Assembly (NCBI RefSeq): GCF_000266945.1
Contig: NC_018025.1
Span: forward strand, 1,302,001-1,366,000
Direction: 5' to 3'
Origin: Desulfomonile tiedjei DSM 6799
Lineage (GTDB): Bacteria > Desulfobacterota > Desulfomonilia > Desulfomonilales > Desulfomonilaceae
Length of the DNA stretch: 64,000 nucleotides
Shown: in pieces, positions 25,378-34,595 of the stretch
How positions within the stretch are numbered: the stretch's first letter is position 1
Layout: every line of letters starts with the position of its first letter
The notes under the pieces: model-generated
Told to the model about the DNA's origin: nothing
Databases searched by the model: none
Seen by the model: only the letters and a program-made list of their open reading frames with translations
Program-made: the position numbers and the translations under genes

Positions 25378-25926
25378 ATGGAAAAACACGTATGTCCCTG
25401 GTGGATAGGGTACCTCTTGGTAAATCCGATTCGCCGCTGGCTCCAAAACCCGGATAAAATTCTGGCTCCCTATGTCCGTGATGGAATGACCGTGCTCGAC
25501 ATCGGTCCGGGAATGGGATTCTTCACTATTCCTGCATCTCGGCTGGTAGGAGCCAATGGAAAGGTCATAGCCGTAGATGTTCAGGAAAGAATGCTTACTG
25601 CATTGCAGAGAAGAGCACGCAATGCAGGCATGGCCGAACGCATCGTCACCAGAGTGTGCCGGCAGGATGACATCATGGTTTCCGAACCGATAGACGTATG
25701 TCTTGCATTGCACATGGTGCATGAAGTTCCCGATCCGGATCGTTTGTTCTCTCAGATCAAGGACATTCTGAAGCCCGGGGGAATAGTACTTTTGGCTGAG
25801 CCGCGGGGGCACGTGTCGAAGGAAGAATTTCAGACTACTCTCGATGTCGCATCTGCGGCAGGCCTGAAAATAATTGACGAACCTGAAATACGTCGCAGTC
25901 GGTCGGCAGTCCTTGCCATCAACTAA
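25378..25926 (+). CDS. Class I SAM-dependent methyltransferase
   Basis: 182 residues. SAM motif I is VLDIGPGMGFFTIPASRL, followed by KVIAVDVQERML and LALHMVHEVPD; the LKPGGIVLLAEPRGHVS strand is typical of the UbiE-like group. An N-terminal CPWWIGYLLVNPIRRW segment resembles other short methyltransferases of anaerobes. ATG 25378 is preceded by AGAGG; the open frame upstream uses only a TTG. It is transcribed alone from its own promoter. The substrate is not evident. Confidence 0.85.
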   Translation: MEKHVCPWWIGYLLVNPIRRWLQNPDKILAPYVRDGMTVLDIGPGMGFFTIPASRLVGANGKVIAVDVQERMLTALQRRARNAGMAERIVTRVCRQDDIMVSEPIDVCLALHMVHEVPDPDRLFSQIKDILKPGGIVLLAEPRGHVSKEEFQTTLDVASAAGLKIIDEPEIRRSRSAVLAIN

Positions 25927-25985
25927 TAGCGACAGGGAGGCTGCCGGGAAGATGGATCGAACAGTCTGGCACAGGATTCGTGAGG

Positions 25986-26795
25986 TCAGAATTCCGAATC
26001 GTCCGGAGGCACAGCCAACCCGTGTCCGGGAATGAATGGAATTGCAGCAACGGGAAACCCTTTGATCCAACGAATGCCGCAGCGAACCACCGATTTAACC
26101 GGAGCAGCATGAACAAAGTCTTCAGGGTTGCCCAACAATGCGTCCTGTTCCAACATGGATGGTATTATCCTGATACTGTGTCCCTGGTTCGCATCATAGC
26201 TGTAGAACGGCTTTAACTCTTCCGGAATGTACCCGGGATAATCTTCGACCGTCTTCGGTTTGCCGGATCCTTGTGTTCCTTCAGGCCGGAATTCAATGAG
26301 TTCCCAGAGGTTTTCTCTCGGATAGGATTGGGCACAGAACCCCCGCACCGCACGGTCAAACTCGATGTCTGTCCAGGGCGCGGTTTTCCTGATCATGGGT
26401 TCCAAGTACTTGAAGAATTTTTGAAAAGAGTTCGATGTGGCTATGGAAAATTCTTTGCCACTTTCATCATAGAAATGTACGGTGAGTGTATCTTGTTGTG
26501 AAATACGTTTGAAATCCTCATCTTCTTCTTCGGAGTAGAAATTCCACCAGATATCGAATATTTCTTCTATTTCCTCGGAGTACACTCGGATCATGGTCAG
26601 CACGAGGAGAACATCGTTGAATTTTATGGCCCCTGCGCGTTGCTGAATGCCTATATTGCCGTTGGATTTGGGGAACTCGGCCACAGAACGGACAAAGAAC
26701 CCGACCTGACCCGGGGCGTTGGGGCCTGGAGCATACAATCCGTGAAAGCTTTGCCCGGGAAACAATTTAACTTTCTCGGGATTTATCATTTTCAT
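25986..26795 (-). CDS. Protein of unknown function
   Basis: 269 residues, soluble, no signal peptide or TM segment. The N-terminus has a Pro/Gly-rich stretch (FPGQSFHGLYAPGPNAPGQ), the centre is acidic and aromatic (EIFDIWWNFYSEEEDEDF), and the C-terminus ends in another Pro/Gly-rich segment. The start at 26795 has AGAGG six nucleotides upstream. It is isolated, convergent with the methyltransferase and divergent from the slipin. I do not recognise the family. Confidence 0.7.
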   Translation of the reverse strand: MKMINPEKVKLFPGQSFHGLYAPGPNAPGQVGFFVRSVAEFPKSNGNIGIQQRAGAIKFNDVLLVLTMIRVYSEEIEEIFDIWWNFYSEEEDEDFKRISQQDTLTVHFYDESGKEFSIATSNSFQKFFKYLEPMIRKTAPWTDIEFDRAVRGFCAQSYPRENLWELIEFRPEGTQGSGKPKTVEDYPGYIPEELKPFYSYDANQGHSIRIIPSMLEQDALLGNPEDFVHAAPVKSVVRCGIRWIKGFPVAAIPFIPGHGLAVPPDDSEF

Positions 26796-27197
26796 GAATG
26801 TCCTCTCCTTCGCTCAAATATTAGCAAAAGGATGAAATCCGGTCCATCGAATTCAAACAACCGGTTTTGAGAAGGTCGCACCTCTCTAATCTGTCCCCTG
26901 CTCCAGTTTGAAGTTCCGTATTTGACTTTGGAGTTCATAAACCGACTAAATAAAGTTATTCCTGTTTAGGAAATGGGCAAGAGCTTTGATTCTGAACAAA
27001 TTTCTCATGTGAATAAGGTAATTTGATCCCAGTGAAAAAGCAGTTGGTTTGCACGGCAGAGATTGACGCAGATCAAGCCTTGTTCCATTATAGTCCCAGG
27101 AATTGGGGGGGTGCAGTCGGTTACCAAATAGCATTCCCCGATCGCGAAGTTCCGGGCCTTCTATTACGGGACGGTTTTCTACAACGAGGAGGAGTCC
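26796..27197. other. Divergent intergenic region with an FNR-like palindrome
   Basis: 402 nt between the unknown gene (minus) and the slipin (plus), so it should hold both promoters. Apart from the FNR-like box near 27063-27076 and TATAGT at 27089-27094, I see no other recognised element. Confidence 0.6.
27063..27076 (+). promoter_or_regulatory. FNR/CRP-family-like box upstream of the slipin
   Basis: TTGAC-GCAG-ATCAA differs by one base from the FNR consensus TTGAT-N4-ATCAA. TATAGT, a good -10, begins 12 nt downstream (27089-27094). The palindrome thus covers the -35 region. Confidence 0.35.
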
Positions 27198-27956
27198 ATG
27201 TATGCACTCGGTATAATCATATTTCTCATCGTGATTTTCCTGTTCATGGCCATCAAGATCCTGAACGAGTACGAGCGGGCAGTGGTATTCCGTCTCGGAA
27301 GGATCATCGATCACAAAGGCCCCGGTCTTATCATTCTGATCCCTATCATCGATCGTATGGTGAGAGTGAGTCTCCGCACTGTTGCCATGGATGTGCCTTC
27401 CCAGGACGTGATCACCCGTGACAACGTGTCCGTGAAGGTCAACGCGGTCATTTATTTCCGTGTCATGGACCCCACGAAAGCTGTTATAGAAGTTGAGAAC
27501 TATTTGTACGCAACTTCGCAGTTGGCTCAGACGACTCTCAGAAGCGTGTGCGGACAATCGGAACTGGATGAGCTCCTTTCCGAGCGGGAAAAGATCAACA
27601 TGGAGATTCAGGAGATTCTGGACCGGCACACCGATCCCTGGGGGGTTAAGGTGAGCATGGTCGAGGTAAAGCATATCGATCTGCCTTCCGAGATGCAGCG
27701 AGCTATTGCCCGCCAGGCGGAAGCCGAAAGAGAGCGACGAGCCAAAGTCATCAATGCCGAGGGCGAATACCAGGCTGCTGCACGCCTTTCCGAAGCAGCT
27801 ATGATTATAGCCAAGGAACCCACGGCTCTCCAGCTCCGCTATCTCCAGACATTGGTGGAGGTTGCTGCGGAGAAGAATTCTACGACCATCTTCCCCATAC
27901 CGATTGATCTTCTGGAGCCCTTTATCAAGAAGACCGGCGCAATCGAAGAAAAATGA
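27198..27956 (+). CDS. Slipin / SPFH (band 7) membrane protein
   Basis: 252 residues: one N-terminal TM helix (about 3-20), an SPFH/stomatin domain ([36 protein letters not shown] through [18 protein letters not shown]), then a charged helical tail ([26 protein letters not shown]). This matches prokaryotic slipins, which organise membrane microdomains and are often paired with NfeD; no nfeD is present here. GAGGAGG precedes the ATG at good spacing. It is followed at about 80 nt by a small polytopic membrane protein, likely in the same transcript. Confidence 0.93.
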   Translation: MYALGIIIFLIVIFLFMAIKILNEYERAVVFRLGRIIDHKGPGLIILIPIIDRMVRVSLRTVAMDVPSQDVITRDNVSVKVNAVIYFRVMDPTKAVIEVENYLYATSQLAQTTLRSVCGQSELDELLSEREKINMEIQEILDRHTDPWGVKVSMVEVKHIDLPSEMQRAIARQAEAERERRAKVINAEGEYQAAARLSEAAMIIAKEPTALQLRYLQTLVEVAAEKNSTTIFPIPIDLLEPFIKKTGAIEEK

Positions 27957-28036
27957 GGCTTCCCACGGTAGCTTCAAACAATCGGTATTGGACCTGAAAT
28001 TCGAAGAAAGCTGAAGACCGGGGAGAAGGACCGATC

Positions 28037-28468
28037 ATGCACGGAATAGTGATAAGGTGGCTCATAACTACAGTCTCCATTCTTCTCATCCCGTACATTT
28101 TGTCCGGGGTCCGGGTAGAGAGTGTCTGGAGCGCATTATTTGCCGGAGCAATACTCGGAATATTAAACGCAGTGGTGAGACCGGTCCTCATAATACTCAC
28201 GTTTCCGCTTACAATAGTCACTCTGGGGCTCTTTATTCTCGTTATAAATGCATTGCTCTTCCAACTGGCCGGGGCTATTGTGCCCGGGCTTCACATCGCT
28301 TCTTTCTGGTCGGCTCTCTTTGCTTCAATTATCGTCACTATCGTATCCTGGTCCATGAATTCCCTGGTCTCCGGAGGAGGCGGCGAAAGGACAGTTTTCG
28401 TACGCCGATGGGAAAGCGGACCGATAGACATGCACAGAGGCCGGTCGGGAAAATGGGAGCGAGATTAG
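28037..28468 (+). CDS. Small four-TM protein, PF04020 ("phage holin family"/YvlD-like)
   Basis: 143 residues with four predicted TM helices (about 5-22, 28-48, 52-80, 86-108) and a hydrophilic C-terminal tail. The GAILGILNAVVRPVLIILTFPLTIVTLG motif is the hallmark of PF04020; Bacillus YvlD belongs here. Despite the database name, chromosomal members are not proven holins. GGAGAAGG precedes the ATG. It lies between the slipin and a NamZ-like muramidase on the same strand. Confidence 0.88.
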   Translation: MHGIVIRWLITTVSILLIPYILSGVRVESVWSALFAGAILGILNAVVRPVLIILTFPLTIVTLGLFILVINALLFQLAGAIVPGLHIASFWSALFASIIVTIVSWSMNSLVSGGGGERTVFVRRWESGPIDMHRGRSGKWERD

Positions 28469-28534
28469 AGTGAATCTTGAGGCACGGCAGGTTGTTCATA
28501 CGTTTCTCTCAGTCCGAGATCATAGAATAGCTGC

Positions 28535-29707
28535 ATGGTAATTACAGGTCTCGAAAGAATTCTCCGGGAACCTCAGGTGCTCTCGCGCGCCGGGAGACTG
28601 GGGCTTTTGTATAATTACGCCTCGGTCAATACTCGGTTCGAGTCGAGCGCGGATCTGATTGCTGCACGATTCCCGGGCAGATTGAGAACATTGTTCGGAC
28701 CCCAGCATGGTGTGGGCGGAACCGAGCAGGACAATATGCGCGAGACCGGCCACGGGATGCATCCATATTTGAACATTCCCGTGTACAGTTTGTATTCCGA
28801 AACGCGAATCCCGCGACCCGACATGCTCGAATCCGTGGACACCGTGCTTGTCGACATCCAGGACGTAGGGACCCGCGTCTATACCTTTGCCACGACAGTG
28901 CTGAATCTTATGCACGCGTGTGCAGAGACCGGGAAAGCTGTTTTTATCCTTGACAGGCCGAATCCGATCGACGGTAAAGACGTTGAAGGCAATATCCTGA
29001 ATCCTGCATTCGCCAGTTTTGTAGGGCCATTTCCCATTCCCATGCGGCACGGCATGACACTGGGTGAACTCATGGCCTTGTATCATGCGGAACTGGACAT
29101 AGGGTGCGAACTGGAAATAATAACTCTTGGCGGCTGGAATCCGAACACGTATTTCGAGGACACCGGTTTGCCGTGGATTTTACCATCCCCGAACATGCCG
29201 CTGGTGGAAACTGCTGTTGTATATCCTGGACAGGTGATTCTGGAGGGGACGAATCTCTCTGAAGGGAGAGGAACCACGAGACCGTTCGAGATATGGGGCG
29301 CTCCTTTCATTGAACCCGGACATGTGACAAATCTCCTGGAAAAGAACTGCATTACTGGCGCAGTGTTGCGGGAGACGGATTTCAAGCCGACCTTCAACAA
29401 GTGGGCCGGTCAACATTGCAGAGGGTATCAGATTCACGTCACCGATCGAGAGCTGTTTCGACCTTTCCGAGCTACACTGGCCTTTATTTCTGCACTGCTG
29501 AAACTCTATCCCGAAGAATTCAGATGGTCTGAACCGCCTTACGAGTACGTCTCGGACAAGCTTCCCGTGGATGTCATTCTCGGGGATGACAGGCTCCGTC
29601 TGGACCTGGAGCAGGGACGCTCTATCGAAGACCTTGAGCATAGCTGGTCCGAGGATTTGGACAAATTCCTCTCATTACGGTCCCGATTTCTTCTCTACCC
29701 GCGATAA
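28535..29707 (+). CDS. DUF1343 protein, NamZ-like exo-beta-N-acetylmuramidase
   Basis: 390 residues of the DUF1343/GH171 family; Bacillus NamZ in this family removes terminal N-acetylmuramic acid from peptidoglycan fragments. Conserved blocks visible: LFGPQHGVGGTEQDNM, LVDIQDVGTRVYTF, ILDRPNPI, LPSPNMP and LSEGRGTTRPFEIWGAPF. No signal peptide is seen at the N-terminus (MVITGLERILRE), so the enzyme is probably cytosolic and would act on recycled muropeptides. It starts 66 nt after the PF04020 gene. Confidence 0.87.
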   Translation: MVITGLERILREPQVLSRAGRLGLLYNYASVNTRFESSADLIAARFPGRLRTLFGPQHGVGGTEQDNMRETGHGMHPYLNIPVYSLYSETRIPRPDMLESVDTVLVDIQDVGTRVYTFATTVLNLMHACAETGKAVFILDRPNPIDGKDVEGNILNPAFASFVGPFPIPMRHGMTLGELMALYHAELDIGCELEIITLGGWNPNTYFEDTGLPWILPSPNMPLVETAVVYPGQVILEGTNLSEGRGTTRPFEIWGAPFIEPGHVTNLLEKNCITGAVLRETDFKPTFNKWAGQHCRGYQIHVTDRELFRPFRATLAFISALLKLYPEEFRWSEPPYEYVSDKLPVDVILGDDRLRLDLEQGRSIEDLEHSWSEDLDKFLSLRSRFLLYPR

Positions 29708-29764
29708 TTTATCGGTCCTCTTTCGGAACCCATCTGTAGAACCGTCTCGTTCCGTTCGATAAAC

Positions 29765-29786
29765 AAGAGTTTCCTAAATAACTCTT
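29765..29786 (+). terminator. Hairpin after the NamZ-like gene
   Basis: AAGAGTT and AACTCTT form a perfect 7-bp stem with an 8-nt loop, 58 nt after the stop. There is no T-run afterwards, so this is a weak terminator candidate. Confidence 0.35.
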
Positions 29787-29887
29787 CTTGCGAGAAAGGG
29801 GTTCCCCGATTTTACTCGTCTGGGTGCGGATCGGTATGAATACTTAATCGATAGCTCCCTTTCCCCGATTTTTACCAAGTTTTCTGG

Positions 29888-29917
29888 TTGACAATCATCC
29901 AACCCTTCCCATAACAT
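29888..29917 (+). promoter_or_regulatory. Sigma-70-type promoter of the M20 peptidase
   Basis: Perfect -35 TTGACA (29888-29893), 18-nt spacer and a weaker -10 TAACAT (29912-29917; 4 of 6). The leader would be about 45 nt. Confidence 0.4.
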
Positions 29918-29967
29918 GCTGGATCGAACTGTGTTCTGCCGGGACGACGTTGTACGTCTTTGGAGGA

Positions 29968-31194
29968 ATGGTGGATTTTCAAGAAATAGCGCGAAAAATT
30001 GATGGCCTTTCCAGTGAATGTACCGAATTTCTCGTACGGATCTGTTCTATTCCGGCGCTTGGTCCGGATAACAACGGAACCGGAGAAATGGCAAAGTACC
30101 AGGTTGTGAAAGATGCAGTGACAGCGCTGAATCCCGATCTCATCGAGGAAATCCACGCACCGGACGAGCGGGTTCCCGATGGTGTTCGACCTAATCTCCT
30201 GGCGGTTTTCCATGGTAGAGACAATGCCAGAACATTATGGATCTTGTCCCATATCGATGTAGTTCCGCCCGGGGAACAGAGATTATGGGAGCATGATCCG
30301 TTCAAACCTGAGGTCCGGGACGGGTTTATTTCGGGACGCGGCGTAGAAGACAACGGGCAGGCAGTGGTGGCAAGCATTTTTGCAGCCCGCGCTGTTAAAG
30401 AGACCGTTGGATTCGGGATGAATGTGGGCTTGGCTCTCGTCTCTGACGAGGAGACCGGCAGCTTGTACGGACTTGATTACATTTTGCATCAGCGGCCGGA
30501 CCTTTTCAAACCCGAAGATCTGATTCTCGTTCCTGATGCCGGAAATGCCGATGGTGATGTCATCGAGATAGCGGAAAAACATTTGCTGCATGTGAAGTTC
30601 ACCATAAAGGGACTTCAGGGACACGCGAGTCGCCCGGACAAGTGCAGGAACACTCTGAGGGCTGCTGCACATTTCGTTGTCGAGCTCGATGAGCTGCTCC
30701 ACAGCAAGTTCAACAGTAAGAATACTTTTTTCAATCCGCCCGAGAGTACGTTCGAGCCGACTCGTAAAGAAGCGAACGTGCCAAACGTGAACACCATTCC
30801 TGGCGAAGACGTCCTGTTCTTTGATTGCAGGATTTTGCCGGATCTGGATCCCAGGCAGGTCTTGGACGAGATGGAACTGGTGGCAGAGTCTGTCCAAGAA
30901 CGATTCGGCGTCCAAATAGCTGTCGATGAGTTTCTCAGGTCGGATTCCCCGAATCCCACGCCTGCCGATGCACCTGTAGTGTTCGCTCTCGCACAGGCTG
31001 TCCAGGAGATCTATGGGGTTCAACCGCGGCCTCATGGAATCGGCGGACAAACAGTTGCGACATTTTTTCGAAAAAGAGGACTGTACGCAGCAGTCTGGGA
31101 AAAGATTCTCCAAATGGCACACGCGCCCAACGAAAGAGTGTCAGTGGAAAATCTGATCGGGAATACGAAAGTATTCGCGAGGATGATGGTCTGA
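29968..31194 (+). CDS. M20-family metallopeptidase/deacylase
   Basis: 408 residues of the ArgE/DapE/CPG2 dizinc hydrolase family. Metal ligands are visible as SHIDVVPPG (His), GRGVEDNGQ (bridging Asp), SDEETGS (catalytic Glu and Glu ligand), VPDAGN (Asp) and QMAHAPNE (His). A dimerisation domain is inserted at about 190-300 (IKGLQGHASRPDKC). GGAGGA immediately precedes ATG 29968 and is better spaced for the next codon, GTG 29971, so either may start. No signal peptide. The substrate (dipeptide, acyl-amino acid or other) cannot be told from sequence. Confidence 0.92.
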   Translation: MVDFQEIARKIDGLSSECTEFLVRICSIPALGPDNNGTGEMAKYQVVKDAVTALNPDLIEEIHAPDERVPDGVRPNLLAVFHGRDNARTLWILSHIDVVPPGEQRLWEHDPFKPEVRDGFISGRGVEDNGQAVVASIFAARAVKETVGFGMNVGLALVSDEETGSLYGLDYILHQRPDLFKPEDLILVPDAGNADGDVIEIAEKHLLHVKFTIKGLQGHASRPDKCRNTLRAAAHFVVELDELLHSKFNSKNTFFNPPESTFEPTRKEANVPNVNTIPGEDVLFFDCRILPDLDPRQVLDEMELVAESVQERFGVQIAVDEFLRSDSPNPTPADAPVVFALAQAVQEIYGVQPRPHGIGGQTVATFFRKRGLYAAVWEKILQMAHAPNERVSVENLIGNTKVFARMMV

Positions 31195-31320
31195 AGGAAC
31201 TCCCTCTGCTGCACTTTTCCGCACGTTTCAGACTCTCGCTTCCGCCTGAAACACGCTCTGCATAAGGAAGCGCTGTATTTTTTCCCGGATGTCCGGGTTT
31301 TTGCTTAAGGAGGACGAGGT

Positions 31321-32733
31321 ATGGGTTGTTCGAATGCCTCGAAGTGTCTATTTACAATTGCTATCCTCGGATTGTTGTTGGCCGTCATTCCACTCGCTGC
31401 GAATGCAGCCGAGTCTAACAGAAGGAACAGGGCCGACAGCAGACTCTCTCTTGCTCAAGCTGTTTCAATTTCTCTGACCAGAAATCTCAGAATGGCCGAT
31501 GCCAGATTGGATGTCAGAGAGAAAGAGTCTCAGCGTCGGGAAGCATATTCGGATTTTTTCCCCACAATCGATCTGCAGTACGCCGGGACGGGGTACAGAT
31601 ATCAGAGTTCTACAGCAATTGCTTCGTTGACCGGAACTCACCCAAGCCGATGGGCGATCCGTGGAGACCCCTCTGGCGGTACCGGACTTGCGCCCACTTA
31701 TCCGTACCGTATCGATCCCTTCAAGCTTTTCAGCATGTCCGCGACGATAACCCAGCCTCTGTATACCGGAGGCAAGTTATTAAATGACTATAAGTACGCC
31801 CGTCTCGGGGTGGATTATTCGGCGATTCAATTTGACGTGGAACGCCAGGACCTTACCCTGGATGTGTATGAAGCGTACTATCAGCTCGTGCAAGCGGAAA
31901 AATTGTTGGAAGTGGCGGATGCATCGATCCGAGCGCTCGAGGCGCTCCGTAATCAGACTCTGGAGTTTTACAAAGCCGGCGTGGTTCCCAAAGTCGATGT
32001 TCTGTCCACCGAAGGCCAGCTTGCCACGGCAAAGATCCAGAGAACCCAAGCTTTGACCGACATAGGCAAATCCAAGGCTACTCTGAATTTTCTATTACGG
32101 TATCCTCAAGAGACTCCGATAGATGTCATCCAGGACACGGCATATCGGCCGAACAATTACGCTATTCCCGCTATTTACGGAATAGCGGCAGCGAACAGGG
32201 TTGAAATCCGGCAGGCGAATATATCTGTGGAGCAGGCTCTGGCATTGGTAAAATCCGCAAAAGCCGACCTGTTGCCATCCATCCAGGTGCAAGGTCAGGC
32301 CTCAAGGATAAATGACGACTGGAACACATTCGATCCTGAAGGCACCAACGATTGGCGGCTCCAGGGAATCCTCTCATGGACTTTCGACATGTTCCGGCAG
32401 CGTGAGACCGTCCAGGAAAGGCGAGTCACCCAAGCCCGGGCATTCGTTGCCAGGGAACAATTGGTCGAACAGATTATGGAAGAAGTGAAGACTTCGTTCC
32501 TGGACATGAAACGCTCCGAAAGCGACATAGAGAATAACCGCAAGGCAGTTGAATTCAGAAGAGAGAATTTCCGTATCAACCAGGAGCGGTACAAAGAGCA
32601 GGTTGCAACGTACATAGAAGTTCTCGATGCGCAAAGGCAGCTTTCGTCGGCAGAAGGCGATCTGATAGTTTCTCTGATCGGGTACAAGACTAACCAGGCA
32701 AATTTGGAAAGGCGGCTCGGCACCATACGGTAA
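31321..32733 (+). CDS. TolC-family outer-membrane efflux protein
   Basis: 470 residues with a signal peptide (about 1-30) and two repeats of the outer-membrane efflux fold: long helices with TLDVYEAYYQLVQAEKLLEVA in the first half and VKTSFLDMKRSESDIENNRKAVE in the second, plus the Gly/Tyr-rich strand segments of the beta-barrel (DLQYAGTGYRYQSS). AAGGAGG lies upstream of the ATG. A small secreted protein gene follows 11 nt later. No pump genes are adjacent, so it may serve several exporters, including the RND pump at 13541-17760. Confidence 0.93.
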   Translation: MGCSNASKCLFTIAILGLLLAVIPLAANAAESNRRNRADSRLSLAQAVSISLTRNLRMADARLDVREKESQRREAYSDFFPTIDLQYAGTGYRYQSSTAIASLTGTHPSRWAIRGDPSGGTGLAPTYPYRIDPFKLFSMSATITQPLYTGGKLLNDYKYARLGVDYSAIQFDVERQDLTLDVYEAYYQLVQAEKLLEVADASIRALEALRNQTLEFYKAGVVPKVDVLSTEGQLATAKIQRTQALTDIGKSKATLNFLLRYPQETPIDVIQDTAYRPNNYAIPAIYGIAAANRVEIRQANISVEQALALVKSAKADLLPSIQVQGQASRINDDWNTFDPEGTNDWRLQGILSWTFDMFRQRETVQERRVTQARAFVAREQLVEQIMEEVKTSFLDMKRSESDIENNRKAVEFRRENFRINQERYKEQVATYIEVLDAQRQLSSAEGDLIVSLIGYKTNQANLERRLGTIR

Positions 32734-32744
32734 AGGTTTCTACA

Positions 32745-33188
32745 ATGTTCCGTCCACTTAAATGCATTTGGGCTACAGCCTATATAGTATTGGCTTTGGC
32801 AGTCTCGCCGGTTCTCGGACAGGATGTCCCAGGACAAGCAACACCTACTACTGCTTCTTCCGGCAGGCCCAGCACCATTCGAGTTAAACAGAATATCTTG
32901 GTGAAAAAACAGGAAGCGTTGCAGCGACAGGTAAACGACGCTCTCCGCTGTATCGAAAATGCGAGCAATCCTCAAACGCTTCGTGACCCACAGGGTAACA
33001 TCAACCTGGTTCCTCAAACGGACCTCGTCAACTGCAGAAGGCAATTGGCAACATATCAGCGGGAGCTGCAATCACTTCTACGGCAGAGTACGAGACTCGG
33101 CCAAGACGCTACTGCAGCTTCACTGCAGCTTCAACGTCAATTGCAGGTTGTGGAGAGAGCAGCGCGACTGAGATGGCTCAGTGAATAA
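32745..33188 (+). CDS. Small secreted protein with coiled coil, unknown function
   Basis: 147 residues. Signal peptide at about 1-25 (WATAYIVLALAVSPVLGQD). The mature part begins with a Thr/Ser/Pro-rich stretch, then two helical heptad-like regions (VKKQEALQRQVNDAL; RQLATYQRELQSLLRQS and QLQRQLQVVERAARL) with one Cys in each (ALRCIEN, VNCRRQL) that could form a disulfide. AAAGG precedes the ATG. It is 11 nt from the TolC-family gene, so probably co-expressed. I do not recognise a family. Confidence 0.75.
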   Translation: MFRPLKCIWATAYIVLALAVSPVLGQDVPGQATPTTASSGRPSTIRVKQNILVKKQEALQRQVNDALRCIENASNPQTLRDPQGNINLVPQTDLVNCRRQLATYQRELQSLLRQSTRLGQDATAASLQLQRQLQVVERAARLRWLSE

Positions 33189-33407
33189 AAGGTAGGATTT
33201 CCGGAAGATAGCAGAAGAACAGTGACGAAAAGCTGTATGCCTCAATGTACACGGAGTCTCCCCGGCAATGGGGGAAGAATCGACACCTCAGCCTGACAGT
33301 TCACTTCCCGCGTAAACAACAGTAAATTCGTGCACCCCCAGGAGTGAACACCTCATCTCTGGCTATGGATGGAGCGCACTCCCGGGGAACACACAATTTG
33401 CGAAAAA

Positions 33408-33725
33408 CTAAACGCACCCGGTGGGTTTGGGGAGTCCTGCCACTTTACAGGCGCCCTTGGCCGGTCCGGATGGAAACAGCTCATAGATCTTTTTGAGTTT
33501 GAAGCCGGTATCTTTGCAGACTTTGCGGATCATCGGAGCAATGTTGAATTCCAGGTAATAATTCCTGAGATAATGGACCACTTTCCAGTGCTCGTCCGTC
33601 ATTTCCTGGATACCTTCGGTCTTGGCAAACAGTTTTGCAACTTCTTCGTTCCACAGATCCGGATCTTGGAGAAAACCGTCCTCATCAACTTCAAAAGTTC
33701 TACCTTCGATTTCGAGCGTAGGCAT
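33408..33725 (-). CDS. dsrC: DsrC, sulfite-reductase sulfur-carrier protein
   Basis: 105 residues, the standard DsrC/TusE size. Both redox cysteines of true DsrC are present: Cys93 (KGACKVAG) and penultimate Cys104 (TGCV), ten residues apart, which distinguishes DsrC from TusE-type proteins with one cysteine. DsrC is co-substrate of dissimilatory sulfite reductase and passes sulfur as a trisulfide to the DsrMKJOP complex. AAAGGAGG stands before the ATG, and a stem-loop lies in the leader. It is monocistronic and away from dsrAB, as is common. Confidence 0.96.
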   Translation of the reverse strand: MPTLEIEGRTFEVDEDGFLQDPDLWNEEVAKLFAKTEGIQEMTDEHWKVVHYLRNYYLEFNIAPMIRKVCKDTGFKLKKIYELFPSGPAKGACKVAGLPKPTGCV

Positions 33726-33750
33726 TCGAAAGACCTCCTTTATCTGGAAA

Positions 33751-33776
33751 ATTTGCCGGGAAATAACCGGGCAAAT
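33751..33776 (-). promoter_or_regulatory. Stem-loop in the dsrC 5' region
   Basis: ATTTGCC and GGCAAAT form a 7-bp stem extended by two more pairs after one mismatch, 25 nt ahead of the dsrC start. It could stabilise the transcript or, less likely, be an operator. Confidence 0.4.
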
Positions 33777-33942
33777 CGTGTAATCCTACAGATGTTATCA
33801 CTAGTGCTCCGCAAAAACAACATTCAACATGTTTTTTTTTCCAAGGATTCCTGCACCGAAGGTATCACGCGTCGTTCGGGTGACCCAACCTACATGACAG
33901 GTCCGAATGGGCAAGAAATCCTGTCGTCAGCACACGATTTAA

Positions 33943-34392
33943 CTACTTCTTCTTAATCTTTGTCTCCACATCCTGGATGTATTTTTCGAGATTCCTTCTT
34001 ACTACAGGCCGTTTCTCACGTGTAAGCGCTTCCTGGTAAGCCTTTAGGGCCGAAGGATAATTCTTCTGAATCTCATACACCAGTCCCATGAGGCCGTATG
34101 CCTCGGGATAGTTCGGATTCAACTGAACCGCTTTCTGAAGATCCAGTATGCTCTTGTCATATTCCCCCATCTTGGAATACGCAATAGCTCGATTGTGATA
34201 GGTGAGATAAAAGTTTGCGTTCTGTTCGATGGATCTGGTGAACAGGTCTATGGCCCGTTCCCATTTTTCCACGCGCAACGCGAATTCCCCCTGCTCATAG
34301 AAATCCAGGTAATCGTCGCCCGTTGCAGTTCCGACAAGAACCGCGCACAGAATCACCAGAGCCCAAAGAAATCGCATTGGTTTCGTTCCCAT
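33943..34392 (-). CDS. Exported TPR protein
   Basis: About 149 residues. A signal peptide (FLWALVILCAVLVGTATG) is followed by three tetratricopeptide repeats (YEQGEFALRVEKWERAIDLF, AYSKMGEYDKSILDLQKAV, VYEIQKNYPSALKAYQEAL). TPRs mediate protein contacts; its partner is unknown. The start is uncertain: ATG 34392, ATG 34377 and GTG 34401 are all possible and none has a strong ribosome-binding site. It is divergent from the acyltransferase gene. Confidence 0.8.
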   Translation of the reverse strand: MGTKPMRFLWALVILCAVLVGTATGDDYLDFYEQGEFALRVEKWERAIDLFTRSIEQNANFYLTYHNRAIAYSKMGEYDKSILDLQKAVQLNPNYPEAYGLMGLVYEIQKNYPSALKAYQEALTREKRPVVRRNLEKYIQDVETKIKKK

Positions 34393-34595
34393 ACTTGCCA
34401 CAACCGGAGCCCCTGAAAGATGTGTATATTAACACAAAATTATCTGAAGAAAACCTTTTCTTTACGGCACATTTATTTTTCTCCGAGCAGACAAACTCCA
34501 TTGCCCAACGATGCTCGGATCTGATAGCCTCTCTTCACACGAGCCCGCAAAACGAGTATCGACCCGTTTCCCCTCCGCGCGGGCGGATCCATGAT

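Noticed and set aside
26946-27977. Minus-strand frame of about 343 codons opposite the slipin
   Set aside because: The slipin frame shows a complete SPFH protein; the opposite frame reads as low-complexity His/Asp-rich sequence without motifs.
28037-28468. Prophage remnant suggested by a holin-family protein
   Set aside because: There are no other phage genes, integrase or attachment sites nearby; PF04020 is widely chromosomal.
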